Assembly (NCBI RefSeq): GCF_011764445.1 | Contig: NZ_BLPG01000001.1 | Location: 7,953,001 to 8,017,000 of the forward strand | Source: Phytohabitans rumicis | GTDB lineage: Bacteria; Actinomycetota; Actinomycetes; Mycobacteriales; Micromonosporaceae | Reading direction: 5' to 3' | Length of the DNA: 64,000 bases | In this document: in pieces, positions 47,147-56,635 of the stretch | Position numbering within the stretch: the first letter of the stretch is position 1 | How the letters are laid out: the number at the start of each line of letters is the position of its first letter | Position numbers and translations under genes: made by a program | Notes under the pieces: generated by a model | What the model was told of the DNA's origin: nothing | What the model saw: the letters and a program-made list of their open reading frames with translations, nothing else | Databases searched by the model: none

Positions 47147-49531
47147 ATGAGGCGTACATTCATGACGCTCGTTAGCGCGGCCACAGCCGTGCTGCTGACC
47201 GCACCGCAGACCGCGTGGGCCACCGCCGAGCCGGAAGTCGGTAGCGCCACTCTCGTACCGCTGCAGATCACGGGTCCGGCGAGCCAGCGGCTCAACCTGG
47301 TGGTCCTGGGCGACGGCTACACCGCCGCCGAGATTCCCAAGTTCCGCGCCGATGTCGACCGGCACCTCAACGTGCAATGGAGCATCGAGCCGTTCCGCAG
47401 CTACCGCAACTACTTCAACGTGTACGCCATCGAGATGGTCTCGGGCGAGTCCGGCATCCGGTGCGACCCCGACGACGACCCGCCCAACCCGGATCGCATC
47501 ACACCGCTCGGCCTGCACTACGCGGACGGCTGCGTCAACCCGCTCGCCCGTGGCATCACGTTCCAGAGCTATGGCACGCAGGCGCTCAACCGTTACCTGG
47601 CCGAGCTGGTGGCGCCGCTGGGCGTCACGGCCAGCAACCGTCAGGTCCTCGCGATCGCCAACACCGACACGTACGGCGGGATCGGCGGCACCAACGCCAC
47701 CACGTCCGGCGGCGCGCCGCAGGGGCCACTGATCAGCCCGCACGAGCTGGGGCACTCGCTCGGCCAGCTGCAGGACGAGTACCCGTACAGCGACCGGCCC
47801 ACGCCGGGCGGCCCGTACTGCACCACCGCGTGCTCCGAGCCGGCCTCGCGGCACCACACCCGGCTGACCGAGCAGCAGATGCGCGACCAGCAGGCCAAGT
47901 GGTGGCGCTGGCTGGGTGAGGAGAGCGAATCCGGCGGCGTCATCGGCCGGTACGAGGGCGGCATGTACCGGACGTCGGCCGTGTGGCGGCCCAGCGCGCA
48001 CTCCATCATGCGCTGGATCGGCTTCCACTACGACCAGGTGAGCCGCGAGGTCATGACGCAGCGCATCTCCGGCCGGCGGGACACCAACGCCATGGCGCTG
48101 TCGTCGACCCCGACGGGCCAGCCGGTTGGGCCCACCGACGTGCTGTGGGTGGAGACCCAGCACCCCGTCTACCACGAGCTGACCGTGACCTGGGCGGTCA
48201 ACGGCACGGCCGTGCCGGGCACCCACAACAGCCGCAACCTCGCCCTCGCCGGCCTCGGCGTACGGGCCGGCGACACGGTGAGCGTGACCGTGCAGGACCC
48301 GACCGAGTTCGTCCGCGACCCCGCGATCAGAAACGGCGCCGCCCTGACCCAGACCCGGCAGTGGACCGTACGGGCCGAGCCGACCACGCCGGTCCCGGTC
48401 CCGGTCGCGATCACCGGCTCGACGCCGACCGGCTCGACGCCCGCCGGCGAGGGCGCCGTCGGTGGCCAAGACGTCGTGTACGTCGAGACGACCCACCCGG
48501 CCGACCGGGTGCTGGACGTGACGTGGCGCCTGGACGGCCGGGCGCTGCCGAACCCGTACCAGAGCCGCAACGTCGACCTCGGCGCCCTCAACCTGGGCCC
48601 GGGGACGTACCAGCTGACCGCGACCGTCACCGACCCGGCCGCCCCCGGCGGCGCCTCGGACAGTCGCACATGGACGGTCGACAACGTCGAGGCCGCGGCG
48701 CCGGCCAACCTGTCCGAGCCGCTGGCCACCCTGCCCGGGAGGACGCCGCACCACGTGTACTTCGAGCGCTTCACGATGGGGCTCGACCCGACCGACGACC
48801 GGATGGGCTTCACGGTGGGGGAGTTCCGGCTCGACCGCGACGGCTGGTTCAACTACTTCGGCTGGCCCGACGCGCCGCCCGGCACGCCGTTCCTGTTCAC
48901 CCCGACGGGCACGATCATCAAATCCCTGGTCTACGGCAACCTCGGCTCCGGCGGGCTGTCCAAGGCCGTCTTCGAGCAGACCGATCCGGGGTACGGCACG
49001 CACACGGTCGAGCACCGCGCCATCGACGCCGCCGGCAACGTGGGTACGGCGGACGAGTTTCGGGCGACGGTGCTGCCCGGGACCGCGCCCGCCTGCACCA
49101 CCACGCTGACCGGAAACCGCCCTGGCAACCTGGTCGTGACCAGCGGCGTCACCTGCCTCGACGGCGCCCGTGTGGCCGGCCGCGTCACCGTACGCCCCGG
49201 CGCCTCGCTGGTGGTGTCCGGCGGATCGATCGCGGGCGCGCTCACCACCGACCGGGCGGCGGTCGTACACCTGTTCGACACGACGGTCAACGGTGCGATC
49301 CGGATCGCCGGTACGACCACCGACGTGACCGCGGCGGGCAGCACGCTGGTCGGCGCGGTCACGCTGTCCGGCAACCGCACCGGCGACCGCCCGGTGATCC
49401 TGGCGGGCAACCGGGTCGACGGCGCGCTGGCGTGCACCGGCAACGGCGCCGTCGCGGACTTCGGCGCCCGCAACGATGTACGCGGATCGAAGACCGGCCA
49501 GTGCGCCGCCCTGCCCCGGGCGGCGCCCTAG
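47147..49531 (+). CDS. Secreted M64-family metallopeptidase
   Basis: 794 residues with a signal peptide at about 1-26. The IgA-peptidase M64 domain (about 40-320) has the zinc site 'SPHELGHSLGQLQDEY' (His199, Glu200, His203, Asp210). After it come Ig-like segments (about 325-510), a 'TMGLDPTDDRMGF' region and a C-terminal beta-rich stretch ('VTVRPGASLVVSGGSIAGAL') like a surface beta-solenoid. It degrades extracellular protein; despite the family name, no IgA link is implied. Start ATG 47147. Confidence 0.87.
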   Translation: MRRTFMTLVSAATAVLLTAPQTAWATAEPEVGSATLVPLQITGPASQRLNLVVLGDGYTAAEIPKFRADVDRHLNVQWSIEPFRSYRNYFNVYAIEMVSGESGIRCDPDDDPPNPDRITPLGLHYADGCVNPLARGITFQSYGTQALNRYLAELVAPLGVTASNRQVLAIANTDTYGGIGGTNATTSGGAPQGPLISPHELGHSLGQLQDEYPYSDRPTPGGPYCTTACSEPASRHHTRLTEQQMRDQQAKWWRWLGEESESGGVIGRYEGGMYRTSAVWRPSAHSIMRWIGFHYDQVSREVMTQRISGRRDTNAMALSSTPTGQPVGPTDVLWVETQHPVYHELTVTWAVNGTAVPGTHNSRNLALAGLGVRAGDTVSVTVQDPTEFVRDPAIRNGAALTQTRQWTVRAEPTTPVPVPVAITGSTPTGSTPAGEGAVGGQDVVYVETTHPADRVLDVTWRLDGRALPNPYQSRNVDLGALNLGPGTYQLTATVTDPAAPGGASDSRTWTVDNVEAAAPANLSEPLATLPGRTPHHVYFERFTMGLDPTDDRMGFTVGEFRLDRDGWFNYFGWPDAPPGTPFLFTPTGTIIKSLVYGNLGSGGLSKAVFEQTDPGYGTHTVEHRAIDAAGNVGTADEFRATVLPGTAPACTTTLTGNRPGNLVVTSGVTCLDGARVAGRVTVRPGASLVVSGGSIAGALTTDRAAVVHLFDTTVNGAIRIAGTTTDVTAAGSTLVGAVTLSGNRTGDRPVILAGNRVDGALACTGNGAVADFGARNDVRGSKTGQCAALPRAAP

Positions 49532-49568
49532 CCCGCGGCGCGCGCCCCCGCCCTCGCTCTTGTCGCGC

Positions 49569-50160
49569 GTCGATCAAGGCTTTCCGCGTCGATCAAGGGC
49601 AAACGGTCGTGGATCGGAGATCAAAGCACGGCCGTTCGCCCTTGATCGGCGGGCGAGTCCTTGATCGGTGCGGCCCGCGCGCGGGTGGTGACGCTGGCGG
49701 GTCCGGCGGGGCTGGCGTGCCCTTGTGGCGCGTGGATCAAGGGTTTCCGCGTCGATCAAGGGCGAATGGTCGTGGATCGGAGATCGAAGCACGGCCGTTC
49801 GTCCTTGATCGGCGGGCGAGTCCTTGATCGGCGCGGCTCGCGCGGGGGTGGTGACGGCTGCGGGTCCGGCGGGGCTGGCGTGCCCTTGTGGCGCGTGGAT
49901 CAAGGGTTTCCGCGTCGATCAAGGGCGAATGGTCGTGGATCGGAGATCGAAGCACGGCCGTTCCTCCTTGATCGGCGAGAAGGTCCTTGATCGGCGCGGC
50001 TCGCGCGGGGGTGGTGACGGCTGCGGGTCCGGCGGGGCTGGCGTGCCCTTGTGGCGCGTGGATCAAGGGTTTCCGCGTCGATCAAGGGCAAACGGTCGTG
50101 GATCGGAGATCAAAGCACGGCCGTTCGCCCTTGATCGACGCAGAAAAGCCTTGATCGACG
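49569..50160. repeat. 163-bp tandem repeat of hairpin units
   Basis: Four hairpin-bearing copies with an exact 163-base period: TTTCCGCGTC recurs at 49581, 49744, 49907 and 50070. Each has a left arm GCGTCGATCAAGGGC..., a spacer GATCGGAGATC and a right arm around GCACGGCCGTT...CTTGATCGGC. Between hairpins is a conserved segment GGTCCGGCGGGGCTGGCG. Copies differ by a few substitutions. Open frames of 60-140 residues run through it on both strands but follow only the repeat. It is non-coding, between the M64 and TetR genes; related to the solo copy at 37331. Confidence 0.85.
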
Positions 50161-50206
50161 AGAAAGCCCGCAGCCCGCGAGCGGGCCGCGGACGCGCGGC
50201 GGCGGC

Positions 50207-50779
50207 TCAGGGCGTGGGTAGGGAGGTGATCCAGCGTTCCAGGTGGCGGACCTCGGTGGTCATGATCTCGGGGTCGCGTAGCGCGTTGCTCAGCACGGCG
50301 CCGCCTTGTACGCCGGCGAAGAGCGCGACGGACAGCGCGCGTGCGTCGGTTCGGCCCAGCTCGCGGAACTGGCCCTCGGCCCAGTCCAGGATCAGGTCGA
50401 CCGGCTTGGCCGCTTCGCGGTCGAGGCCGTCGTCGCGGCGGTCCAGTTCGCTGGTGAGGGTGCCGAACGGGCAGCCGTACCGGGCGACCAGCTCGCGCAT
50501 TTCGACCCACTGTCCGACCAGGGCGGTGAGGCGCGCGGCGGGCGTCGGCTGGCGTTCGAAGTCGGCGAGCATGGCGCGGACCTCGGCCACCCGCGCGTCG
50601 ATCACGGCGCGTACCAGGTCGTCTTTGGTCTTGAAGTAGTAGTAGACGTTGCCCGGCGGCACGGCCGCGGCGTGCGCGACCTGGGCGAGTGTCGTGGTCG
50701 CGACGCCCTGGCGGTGCAGGAGCTCGCTCGCTCCCGCGACCAGCCGCTCGCGCTTGCCGGAAGCCCGTTGGTCAGTCAT
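50207..50779 (-). CDS. TetR-family transcriptional regulator
   Basis: 190 residues. The N-terminal HTH: 'GVATTTLAQVAHAAAVPPGN' followed by VYYYFKTKDDLV. The C-terminal ligand domain is TetR_C-like ('PFGTLTSELDRRDDGLDREA'). It is divergent from a DHA2 exporter gene with a clear palindrome between them, so it likely represses that exporter and itself until a drug-like ligand binds. Confidence 0.88.
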   Translation of the reverse strand: MTDQRASGKRERLVAGASELLHRQGVATTTLAQVAHAAAVPPGNVYYYFKTKDDLVRAVIDARVAEVRAMLADFERQPTPAARLTALVGQWVEMRELVARYGCPFGTLTSELDRRDDGLDREAAKPVDLILDWAEGQFRELGRTDARALSVALFAGVQGGAVLSNALRDPEIMTTEVRHLERWITSLPTP

Positions 50780-50824
50780 CTCACTCAGCAGGATAGCGGT
50801 CGGCGAGCCGGCCCTGCTAGCGTG

Positions 50825-50844
50825 AGTTAGTCAGCTCACTAACT
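50825..50844. promoter_or_regulatory. TetR operator palindrome
   Basis: AGTTAGT / CAGCTC / ACTAACT, a perfect 7-6-7 inverted repeat midway between the divergent TetR and exporter genes. Size and symmetry suit a TetR dimer. Confidence 0.7.
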
Positions 50845-50862
50845 TACCGATCGGAGTCGTGC

Positions 50863-52275
50863 ATGACCACCCTCCTCGCCACCCGGCGCGGCGTGCTCAC
50901 CCTGCTGCTGCTCTCGGCGGTCCAGTTCCTCGACATCGTCGACTCGTCGATCATGAATGTGGCGCTGCCGTCGATCCGCGGCGATCTCGGGTTCTCCCAG
51001 CAGAGCCTGCAGTGGGTGCTCAGCGGCTACCTCGTCACGTACGGCGGGTTCCTGCTCCTCGGTGGCCGGGCGGCCGACCTGCTGGGCCGCCGCCGGATGC
51101 TGGTGGCCGGCACCGTCCTGTTCGCACTGTGCTCATTGGCCGGTGGGCTGGCAGCGAACGCCGGCATGCTGGTCGGCGCCCGCGCCCTGCAAGGGATCGG
51201 CGCGGCGCTGATGGCACCGGCCGCCATGTCCATCCTCACCACCACGTTCAGCACGGCCGGCGACCGCGCCAAGGCGCTGGGCGTGTGGGGCGCCATCAGC
51301 GGGGTGGGCGCCGCCGCCGGCGTCTTCCTGGGCGGCGTCCTGTCGCAGGGACCGGGCTGGCGCTGGGTCCTGCTCGTCAACGTGCCGGTGTGCGCGCTCA
51401 TCGCCGCCACCGCGTTCCGCCTCGTCCCCGGCGACCGGGGCGCCGACCGGCCCAGGAGCTTCGACCTGCCCGGCGCGGTTCTGGTCACCGGCGGGATGCT
51501 GCTCCTCGTGTACGCGCTCGTCCGCGCGCCGGAAACGGGCTGGGCCACCGCGAGCACGCTCGGCGAGCTGGCCGTCGCCGCCCTGCTGCTGATCGCGTTC
51601 GTCGTCGTGGAGCGGCGGACCGCCGACCCGCTCTTCCCGTTCGCGATCCTGCGGATCCGCGGGCTCGCCGCCGCCGACGCCACCCAGCTCATCGCGTTCG
51701 CCGGGTTCATCTCGATGTTCTTCTTCCTCACCCTCTACATGCAGAACGTGTTGGGCTACTCGCCGATCCGCAGCGGCTCGGCGTACCTGCCGGTCACCGC
51801 CGGCATCGTCGTCGCCGCCGGACTGTCCACCCGGCTCATCCCGCAGATCGGCACGCGGCCGCTCATCGTGGCGGGCACCGCCGTCGCCGCCGCCGGCACA
51901 TACCTGCTCTCCCATGTGCCGCGCGATGGCGAGTACCTCACCGACCTGCTGCCCGGCCTCATGGTGATGTCGCTCGGGCTCGGCGCCGTCTTCGTGGCCG
52001 TCACCGCCGCCGCCAACGCGGGTGTCCCGGCCGAGCAGGCGGGGCTGGCCGCGGGCCTGCTCAATACGTCGTTGCAGCTGGGCTCGGCGCTCGGGCTGGC
52101 CATCTTCTCCGCCATGGCCACCGCGCGGACCGACGCCCTGGCCGCAGCCGGGGCGCCCGCGCTGGACGCGCTCACCGGCGGCCTCGCACGGGCACTGCTG
52201 GCCGCCGCGGTCTTCCTGGCCGCCGCCGCGTTCATCGGGCTCCGCGCGAGCAACGTCCGCGGGAACGCCCCGTAG
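50863..52275 (+). CDS. DHA2-family multidrug exporter (MFS)
   Basis: 470 residues with 14 spans: 'LDIVDSSIMNVALPSIRGDL' in span 1 and 'GPGWRWVLLVNVPVCALIAA' near span 6. Start ATG 50863. Divergent from and probably repressed by the TetR-family protein at 50207. This is the third DHA2 exporter in the window. Confidence 0.87.
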   Translation: MTTLLATRRGVLTLLLLSAVQFLDIVDSSIMNVALPSIRGDLGFSQQSLQWVLSGYLVTYGGFLLLGGRAADLLGRRRMLVAGTVLFALCSLAGGLAANAGMLVGARALQGIGAALMAPAAMSILTTTFSTAGDRAKALGVWGAISGVGAAAGVFLGGVLSQGPGWRWVLLVNVPVCALIAATAFRLVPGDRGADRPRSFDLPGAVLVTGGMLLLVYALVRAPETGWATASTLGELAVAALLLIAFVVVERRTADPLFPFAILRIRGLAAADATQLIAFAGFISMFFFLTLYMQNVLGYSPIRSGSAYLPVTAGIVVAAGLSTRLIPQIGTRPLIVAGTAVAAAGTYLLSHVPRDGEYLTDLLPGLMVMSLGLGAVFVAVTAAANAGVPAEQAGLAAGLLNTSLQLGSALGLAIFSAMATARTDALAAAGAPALDALTGGLARALLAAAVFLAAAAFIGLRASNVRGNAP

Positions 52276-52318
52276 GCTAAGGGGGTCCAACGCTGTCCCG
52301 TCCACGATGGAGAGAACG

Positions 52319-52846
52319 ATGTACGCGCCTGTCCCGGAGCTCAACCTGTTGATGGAGTTGCAGGACCGGCTCGGGTTCGAGAGTTATGCCGACGGATTCG
52401 GGCTCACCGAATTCGGCGACACCTCGGGCATCGAGGCGGGCTGGTCGAAGGACCCCGAGTTCGTCCGCGCCTTGGAGCCGTTCGCCCAGGCGAACGGCAG
52501 CGGATCCATGTACGCCCTCTGGCGTCTCGACGACCGGACCGACCTCGCCACGCTCCCGGTCGTCGTGTTCGGCGACGAGGGCGGGCAGCACGTCGTCGCC
52601 CGCGACCTTCGGGAGTTGCTTCAACTCCTGGGCTACGACTGCGAGATCTCCGTCGACTGGGACGAGGCGTACTTCTACCGCGGCGACGACCACGAGCACA
52701 CCGACGGGCACGAGGCGTACGTGGCGTGGCTGGACGAGCACTTCGGGCTGGCGCCCGCGGACGACCCGGAGGCCGTGGTCGAGGCGGCCCAGCACGAGTT
52801 CGGTGACCGGTTCGCGGCCTGGTACGGGCCCTACTTGCCGGACTGA
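52319..52846 (+). CDS. Hypothetical acidic protein, 175 residues
   Basis: ATG 52319 has GGAGAG four bases upstream; ATG 52307 is an alternative. An acidic soluble protein with 'LATLPVVVFGDEGGQHVVAR' and 'CEISVDWDEAYFYRGDDHEH', loosely like SUKH/SMI1-type immunity proteins, but I cannot confirm this. It overlaps the convergent LacI gene by 16 bases. Confidence 0.6.
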   Translation: MYAPVPELNLLMELQDRLGFESYADGFGLTEFGDTSGIEAGWSKDPEFVRALEPFAQANGSGSMYALWRLDDRTDLATLPVVVFGDEGGQHVVARDLRELLQLLGYDCEISVDWDEAYFYRGDDHEHTDGHEAYVAWLDEHFGLAPADDPEAVVEAAQHEFGDRFAAWYGPYLPD

Positions 52847-53868
52847 CCCCGGTCGCTGCTGCGGCGGACCACCAGATCGGGCGTGAAGACGACCTGGTGG
52901 TCCGGGGCCGGCGGCGCCTCACCGAGCACCCGGAGCAGCAGGTCGATGGCCGCGATCCCGAACTCCTCGTGCGGCGGTCGCACCGACGTGAGCGGGACGA
53001 GCGAGTTCTCCGCGTACTCGATGTCGTCATAGCCGACGACCGCGACGTCCTCCGGCACCCGGACCCCGCCGGTGACCAGGGTCTGCACCAGGCCGATGCC
53101 CAACAGGTCGTTGACCGCGAAGATGCCGTCCGGGCGCCGCCCCGCCGGGCGTCCGGTGAGCTCGGCGGCGACCTTGTGGCCGGTGGCGATGACCCGCGGC
53201 TCGGCCTCGATGACCTCCAGGGTGGCGGCGCCGCCGGACTCGCGGATCGCGTTGCTCGCGCCCTGCAACCGGTCGGCGACCTGCCGGATGCCCAGCGGCC
53301 CGCCGACGAACGCGATGTGCCGGCAGCCGATCTCGACGAGGTGGCGGGCGGCCTGGTACCCGCCGGACACGTCGTCGATGGACACCGACGGCTGGGCGGG
53401 CGTGCCGGCCCGCTGGCCGACCAGCACGGACGGGGTGCCCCGGCCCCGGATCGCGGCCAGCCGGGCCTCGATCGACCGCGGCGAGGCGACCAGCATGCCC
53501 CGGACCCCGTGCTCCTCGAAGAGGTCCAGGTACGAGTCCTCGCGCGCCTGGTCGCCGCCGGAGTTGGCGACGAACACCGACAGCCCGGCCTGCGCGGCGC
53601 GCTGCTCGACGCCCTCGGCGATGGTGGCGAAGAACGGGTTGCTCACGTCCGGGACGATGTACGCCACCGTCATGCTGTGGCCCAGCCGCAGCTGCCGGCC
53701 GGCGTTGTTGCGGACGAAGCCGAGCCGGTCGATGGCCTCCTGGATGCGCTTCGCCTTCTCCGCCGACACCCGGTCGGGGTGGTTGAGGAAGTGCGACACC
53801 GTGCCCATCGAGACGCCGGCCGCCGCGGCGACCTCCCGGATTCCTACCCTTGGCATCTCGGACCTCAT
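52831..53868 (-). CDS. LacI-family transcriptional regulator
   Basis: 345 residues. The HTH 'IREVAAAAGVSMGTVSHFLN' and hinge helix ('NNAGRQLRLG') precede a periplasmic-binding-like effector domain. Last gene of the operon from lerK-like to apnO-like. Start ATG 53868 or 53856. Three palindromes of the form TTGAAAC..TCAA at 58360, 60622 and 60732 are its probable operators, so it should control the whole apiose-type locus. Confidence 0.9.
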   Translation of the reverse strand: MRSEMPRVGIREVAAAAGVSMGTVSHFLNHPDRVSAEKAKRIQEAIDRLGFVRNNAGRQLRLGHSMTVAYIVPDVSNPFFATIAEGVEQRAAQAGLSVFVANSGGDQAREDSYLDLFEEHGVRGMLVASPRSIEARLAAIRGRGTPSVLVGQRAGTPAQPSVSIDDVSGGYQAARHLVEIGCRHIAFVGGPLGIRQVADRLQGASNAIRESGGAATLEVIEAEPRVIATGHKVAAELTGRPAGRRPDGIFAVNDLLGIGLVQTLVTGGVRVPEDVAVVGYDDIEYAENSLVPLTSVRPPHEEFGIAAIDLLLRVLGEAPPAPDHQVVFTPDLVVRRSSDRGQSGK

Positions 53869-53873
53869 ATTGA

Positions 53874-54716
53874 CTAGTAAACGTGCTGCAGCATCCGGGC
53901 GATGACCCGGTCCAGCTCCGTGTCGTCAAAGATCTTCTTCCAGTCCGGCCGGACGATCGTCTCGCGGCCGTAGTCCATCGCGATCCGGCACCCGTCCGAG
54001 AACGGGTTGGCGCCGCGCAGCGTGTTGCTCAGCGCCACCTGGATGTGCCCGTGCAGCATCGCGCGAGCGGCGGCCGACGGCACGCCGACCGTGTGCACGG
54101 CCTCGTGCAGCGCCTCGCGGAGCAGGTCGCCGACCATGCAGGCGACCGTCTCGACCAGGGTCGGCTCCAGCACCGCGAGCTGCTTGACGCTGACCCAGTG
54201 CACGTCCAGCACCGGGCCGTACATGACCCGGATGACCTCCTCGGCGACCGCCCTCTTGAGGTCCGGCCCCTCGAACGCCGCGACCACGTCCTGCGGCGCG
54301 GCCACGCCGCCGAAGCTGTCCGCGTACTCCTCCGGTGTGGTGCGCTCCAGGAACACCGAGGGGTGGCACGGGTGGGCGACCGCGTAGTGCACGTCGTCGC
54401 GCCGGTGCAGCACGCCCGCGTACGCGGCCGCCGGGTCCAGCGTGAGCACGATGGCGCCGGGCCGCAGCAGCGGGACGACGTCCGCCGACACCGCGGCGAG
54501 GGCGACGTCCGGCACCGCGAGGACCACGACATCCGCATCGGGTACGGCCGTACCCGTGTCGCTGAGCGTGCGACCCGCGGCCGTGACCCGCTCGCGGGCG
54601 GCCGGGGACGTCTCGCTGTAGCGCACGTCGTGGCTGGTGCGCGCCAGGTTGTCCGAGATCCGCATGCCCATCTTGCCGCCGGCGCCGACCACCGCGATGG
54701 TGCGTCGCTGCGTCAT
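53874..54716 (-). CDS. apnO: Putative D-apionate oxidoisomerase (ApnO-like)
   Basis: 280 residues with an NAD-binding Rossmann start 'IAVVGAGGKMGMRISDNLAR' and a phosphogluconate-dehydrogenase-like C-terminal half ('LEPTLVETVACMVGDLLREA'). This combination is typical of ApnO, which converts D-apionate to 3-oxo-isoapionate with NAD+. Also 'HYAVAHPCHPSVFLE'. ATG 54716 overlaps the OiaC-like gene stop. The symbol rests on fold plus an exact gene neighbourhood match to described apionate loci; not proven. Confidence 0.7.
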   Translation of the reverse strand: MTQRRTIAVVGAGGKMGMRISDNLARTSHDVRYSETSPAARERVTAAGRTLSDTGTAVPDADVVVLAVPDVALAAVSADVVPLLRPGAIVLTLDPAAAYAGVLHRRDDVHYAVAHPCHPSVFLERTTPEEYADSFGGVAAPQDVVAAFEGPDLKRAVAEEVIRVMYGPVLDVHWVSVKQLAVLEPTLVETVACMVGDLLREALHEAVHTVGVPSAAARAMLHGHIQVALSNTLRGANPFSDGCRIAMDYGRETIVRPDWKKIFDDTELDRVIARMLQHVY

Positions 54717-55465
54717 GCTCTCCTCCTCAGGTACGCCAGGTTGTGTGCGGTCCAGGTGCGCTCCAGCGCCACGGTGGCGGCCTCGTCGCCCTGCCAGGGC
54801 AGCCAGTGCTCGATGATCTGGCTGATCCCGCGCTCAGCGGGCCGGACCCGGGCGAAGAGCCGGTCCAGGTCGAGCTGGCCCTCGCCGAGCGGGCAGCCGG
54901 CCAGCCGGAAGCCGACCCAGCCCTCGTCCCGGGTGAAGGCGAAGTCCTTGACGTGCAGGTTCACCACGTGCGCGGCGGTCACGTCGACCACCCGGTCGGG
55001 GTGATCCAGCGCGGCCACGCCGTTGGCCGGGTCGAGGCAGATGCCGAGGTTCGGGTGCCCGACCCGCTCGACGAGCGCGACGAGGTCGGCGGCCGGCACC
55101 TTCTCGTACGTCTCCAGCGCGATCGTCACGCCGGCCGCCGCGTACCGGGGGAGGACCTCGGTGAGCTCCTCATCGGCCGCGGGCCCCGTCACCATCGTGC
55201 GCACCAGCCGCGCGCCGAGCCGTTCGGCGATCCCCAGGTACGCGTCGAGGTGGGCGACGGCGGTGCCCCGGGTGCCGAGTTCGAGGGCGACCCCGCCGGC
55301 GAGCGCCCGGGCGGCGAGCGCGTCCAGCCGGGCCGCGTCGAAGTCGGCCACCGCCGGGTGGTCGCAGATCTGGAACGCGTCCGCGCCCAGCTCGATCGTC
55401 CGGTCGAGCATGTCCTCGACGGTGAGCGGCTCCCAGAAGAACGCGTACGTGCTGAGCCCGATCAC
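54713..55465 (-). CDS. oiaC: Putative 3-oxo-isoapionate decarboxylase (OiaC-like TIM barrel)
   Basis: 250 residues of the xylose-isomerase-like TIM barrel superfamily. Likely metal ligands: Glu in 'VTIALETYEKVP', Asp in 'NLGICLDPANGVAALDHPD', His in 'HVVNLHVKDFAFTRDEG', Glu in 'ISQIIEHWLPWQG'. In the described non-phosphorylative apionate route, OiaC decarboxylates 3-oxo-isoapionate to L-erythrulose. GTG 55465 overlaps the TIM-like gene stop. The assignment depends on neighbours; a sugar-phosphate isomerase/epimerase is the alternative. Confidence 0.65.
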   Translation of the reverse strand: MIGLSTYAFFWEPLTVEDMLDRTIELGADAFQICDHPAVADFDAARLDALAARALAGGVALELGTRGTAVAHLDAYLGIAERLGARLVRTMVTGPAADEELTEVLPRYAAAGVTIALETYEKVPAADLVALVERVGHPNLGICLDPANGVAALDHPDRVVDVTAAHVVNLHVKDFAFTRDEGWVGFRLAGCPLGEGQLDLDRLFARVRPAERGISQIIEHWLPWQGDEAATVALERTWTAHNLAYLRRRA

Positions 55466-56174
55466 GGCGCCGCCTCGTCCAGGACATCGGCGAGCGCGGC
55501 CGGGTCGTGCGCGAACCTACCGAGGAACAGCCCGTCGACCGCGCCGCGTAGCCGGGTCAGCAGGCCCGGTCCGGCGCTGCCGCCGTAGACGACCGGGCTG
55601 TCGGGGACGCGCGCGCGCAGCGCATCGCACACCGCCGCGATGTGGTCCACGCCGGCCGGCTCGGCCGCGCCGATCGCCCACACCGGCTCGTACGCGACGA
55701 CCACGGGGCGGGATCCGTTGACCCGAGCGCCGCGTCGAGTTGGCGCACGCACTCCTTCGCCGCCGCCGGCCCCGGGTGCGCCTCGCCCACGCAGATCACC
55801 GGGGTCAGCCCGGTGCGCAGGGCCGCCGCCGTCTTGCGCGCCACCACGGCGTCGTCCTCGCCGAAGAGGCGGCGCCGCTCGGCGTGCCCCACGACGGCGT
55901 ACCGGCAGCCGAGCGCGGCCAGGTCGGCGCCGCTGACCGCGCCCGTGTACGGCCCCCGCTCGGCCCAGAACAGGTCCTGCGCCCCCACCGCGAGCGCCGA
56001 ACCGCGTACCCGCTCGGCGACCAGCGGCAAGGCGGGCAGGCTCGGCGCGACCCACAGCCGTACCCGGCCGGCGACCCACGGCCGGTCGGCGAGCAGTGCC
56101 AGCACCCGTTCACACCAGTCCAGAGTGGACGGTATGTCGAGATACAGCTTCAGGCTGACCCCGATCGTCAGCAT
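55462..56174 (-). CDS. lerI: TIM-like L-erythrulose-1-phosphate isomerase (LerI/EryH-like), frameshifted
   Basis: About 237 residues of triosephosphate isomerase fold: '[13 protein letters not shown]' (His95 motif with Ala for the usual Ser), '[17 protein letters not shown]' (catalytic Glu) and '[12 protein letters not shown]'. The N-terminal 'SLKLYL' has Ser where TIM has Asn, which fits tetrulose-phosphate isomerases better than a glycolytic enzyme. The frame breaks at the C run (top strand) 55722-55724. It overlaps both neighbouring genes. Expected: L-erythrulose-1-P to D-erythrulose-4-P. Confidence 0.75.
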
Positions 56175-56635
56175 CGCGCCTCCGTGTCGTACCCGTCGAT
56201 GACCCGCACCTTCTCCGCGGACGGCGACGTGGCGTCGAAGCGGTGGCCGAGCCATTCGCGGGCCAGGCGCCGGGCCAGCTCCAGGCCGACCACCCGCTGC
56301 CCGAGCGCGAGCACCTGTGCGTTGTTGCTGAGCACCGCGCGCTCCACCGAGTACGAGTCGTGCGCCGTCACCGCCCGCACGCCGCGCACCTTGTTCGCCG
56401 CGATCGCCACCCCCAGGCCGGTGCCGCACACCAGCAGCGCCCGGTCGGCCTGCCCGGCCGCGATCAGCTGCGCGGCGGCGACCGCGATGTGCGGGTAGGC
56501 GGTGCGCCCGTCCGCGGCAACGCCAACGTCCACAACGGACTCAACCAGGTCGCTCGACTCCAGGTCCCGCTTGAGGACCTCCTTGTAGTCGTACCCGGCG
56601 TCGTCGGAGCCGACGACGATTCGCCACCCGCTCAT
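56168..56635 (-). CDS. derI: RpiB-like D-erythrulose-4-phosphate isomerase (DerI/EryI-like)
   Basis: 155 residues of the RpiB/LacA/LacB family: '[20 protein letters not shown]', catalytic Cys in '[19 protein letters not shown]', and '[17 protein letters not shown]'. RpiB paralogues beside a DhaK-type kinase and a TIM paralogue convert D-erythrulose-4-phosphate to D-erythrose-4-phosphate. ATG 56635 overlaps the kinase stop by four bases. Confidence 0.78.
   Translation of the reverse strand: MSGWRIVVGSDDAGYDYKEVLKRDLESSDLVESVVDVGVAADGRTAYPHIAVAAAQLIAAGQADRALLVCGTGLGVAIAANKVRGVRAVTAHDSYSVERAVLSNNAQVLALGQRVVGLELARRLAREWLGHRFDATSPSAEKVRVIDGYDTEARC

Noticed and set aside
47147-49531. Specific IgA protease function
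   Set aside because: The M64 family name is historical; only the zinc site is seen and a general secreted protease is more likely.
49476-50091. Several 60-140 codon frames on both strands
   Set aside because: They repeat with the 163-bp unit and have no independent coding signal.
49569-50160. CRISPR array
   Set aside because: Unit length is 163 bases, the whole unit is repeated including the would-be spacers, and no cas genes are present.
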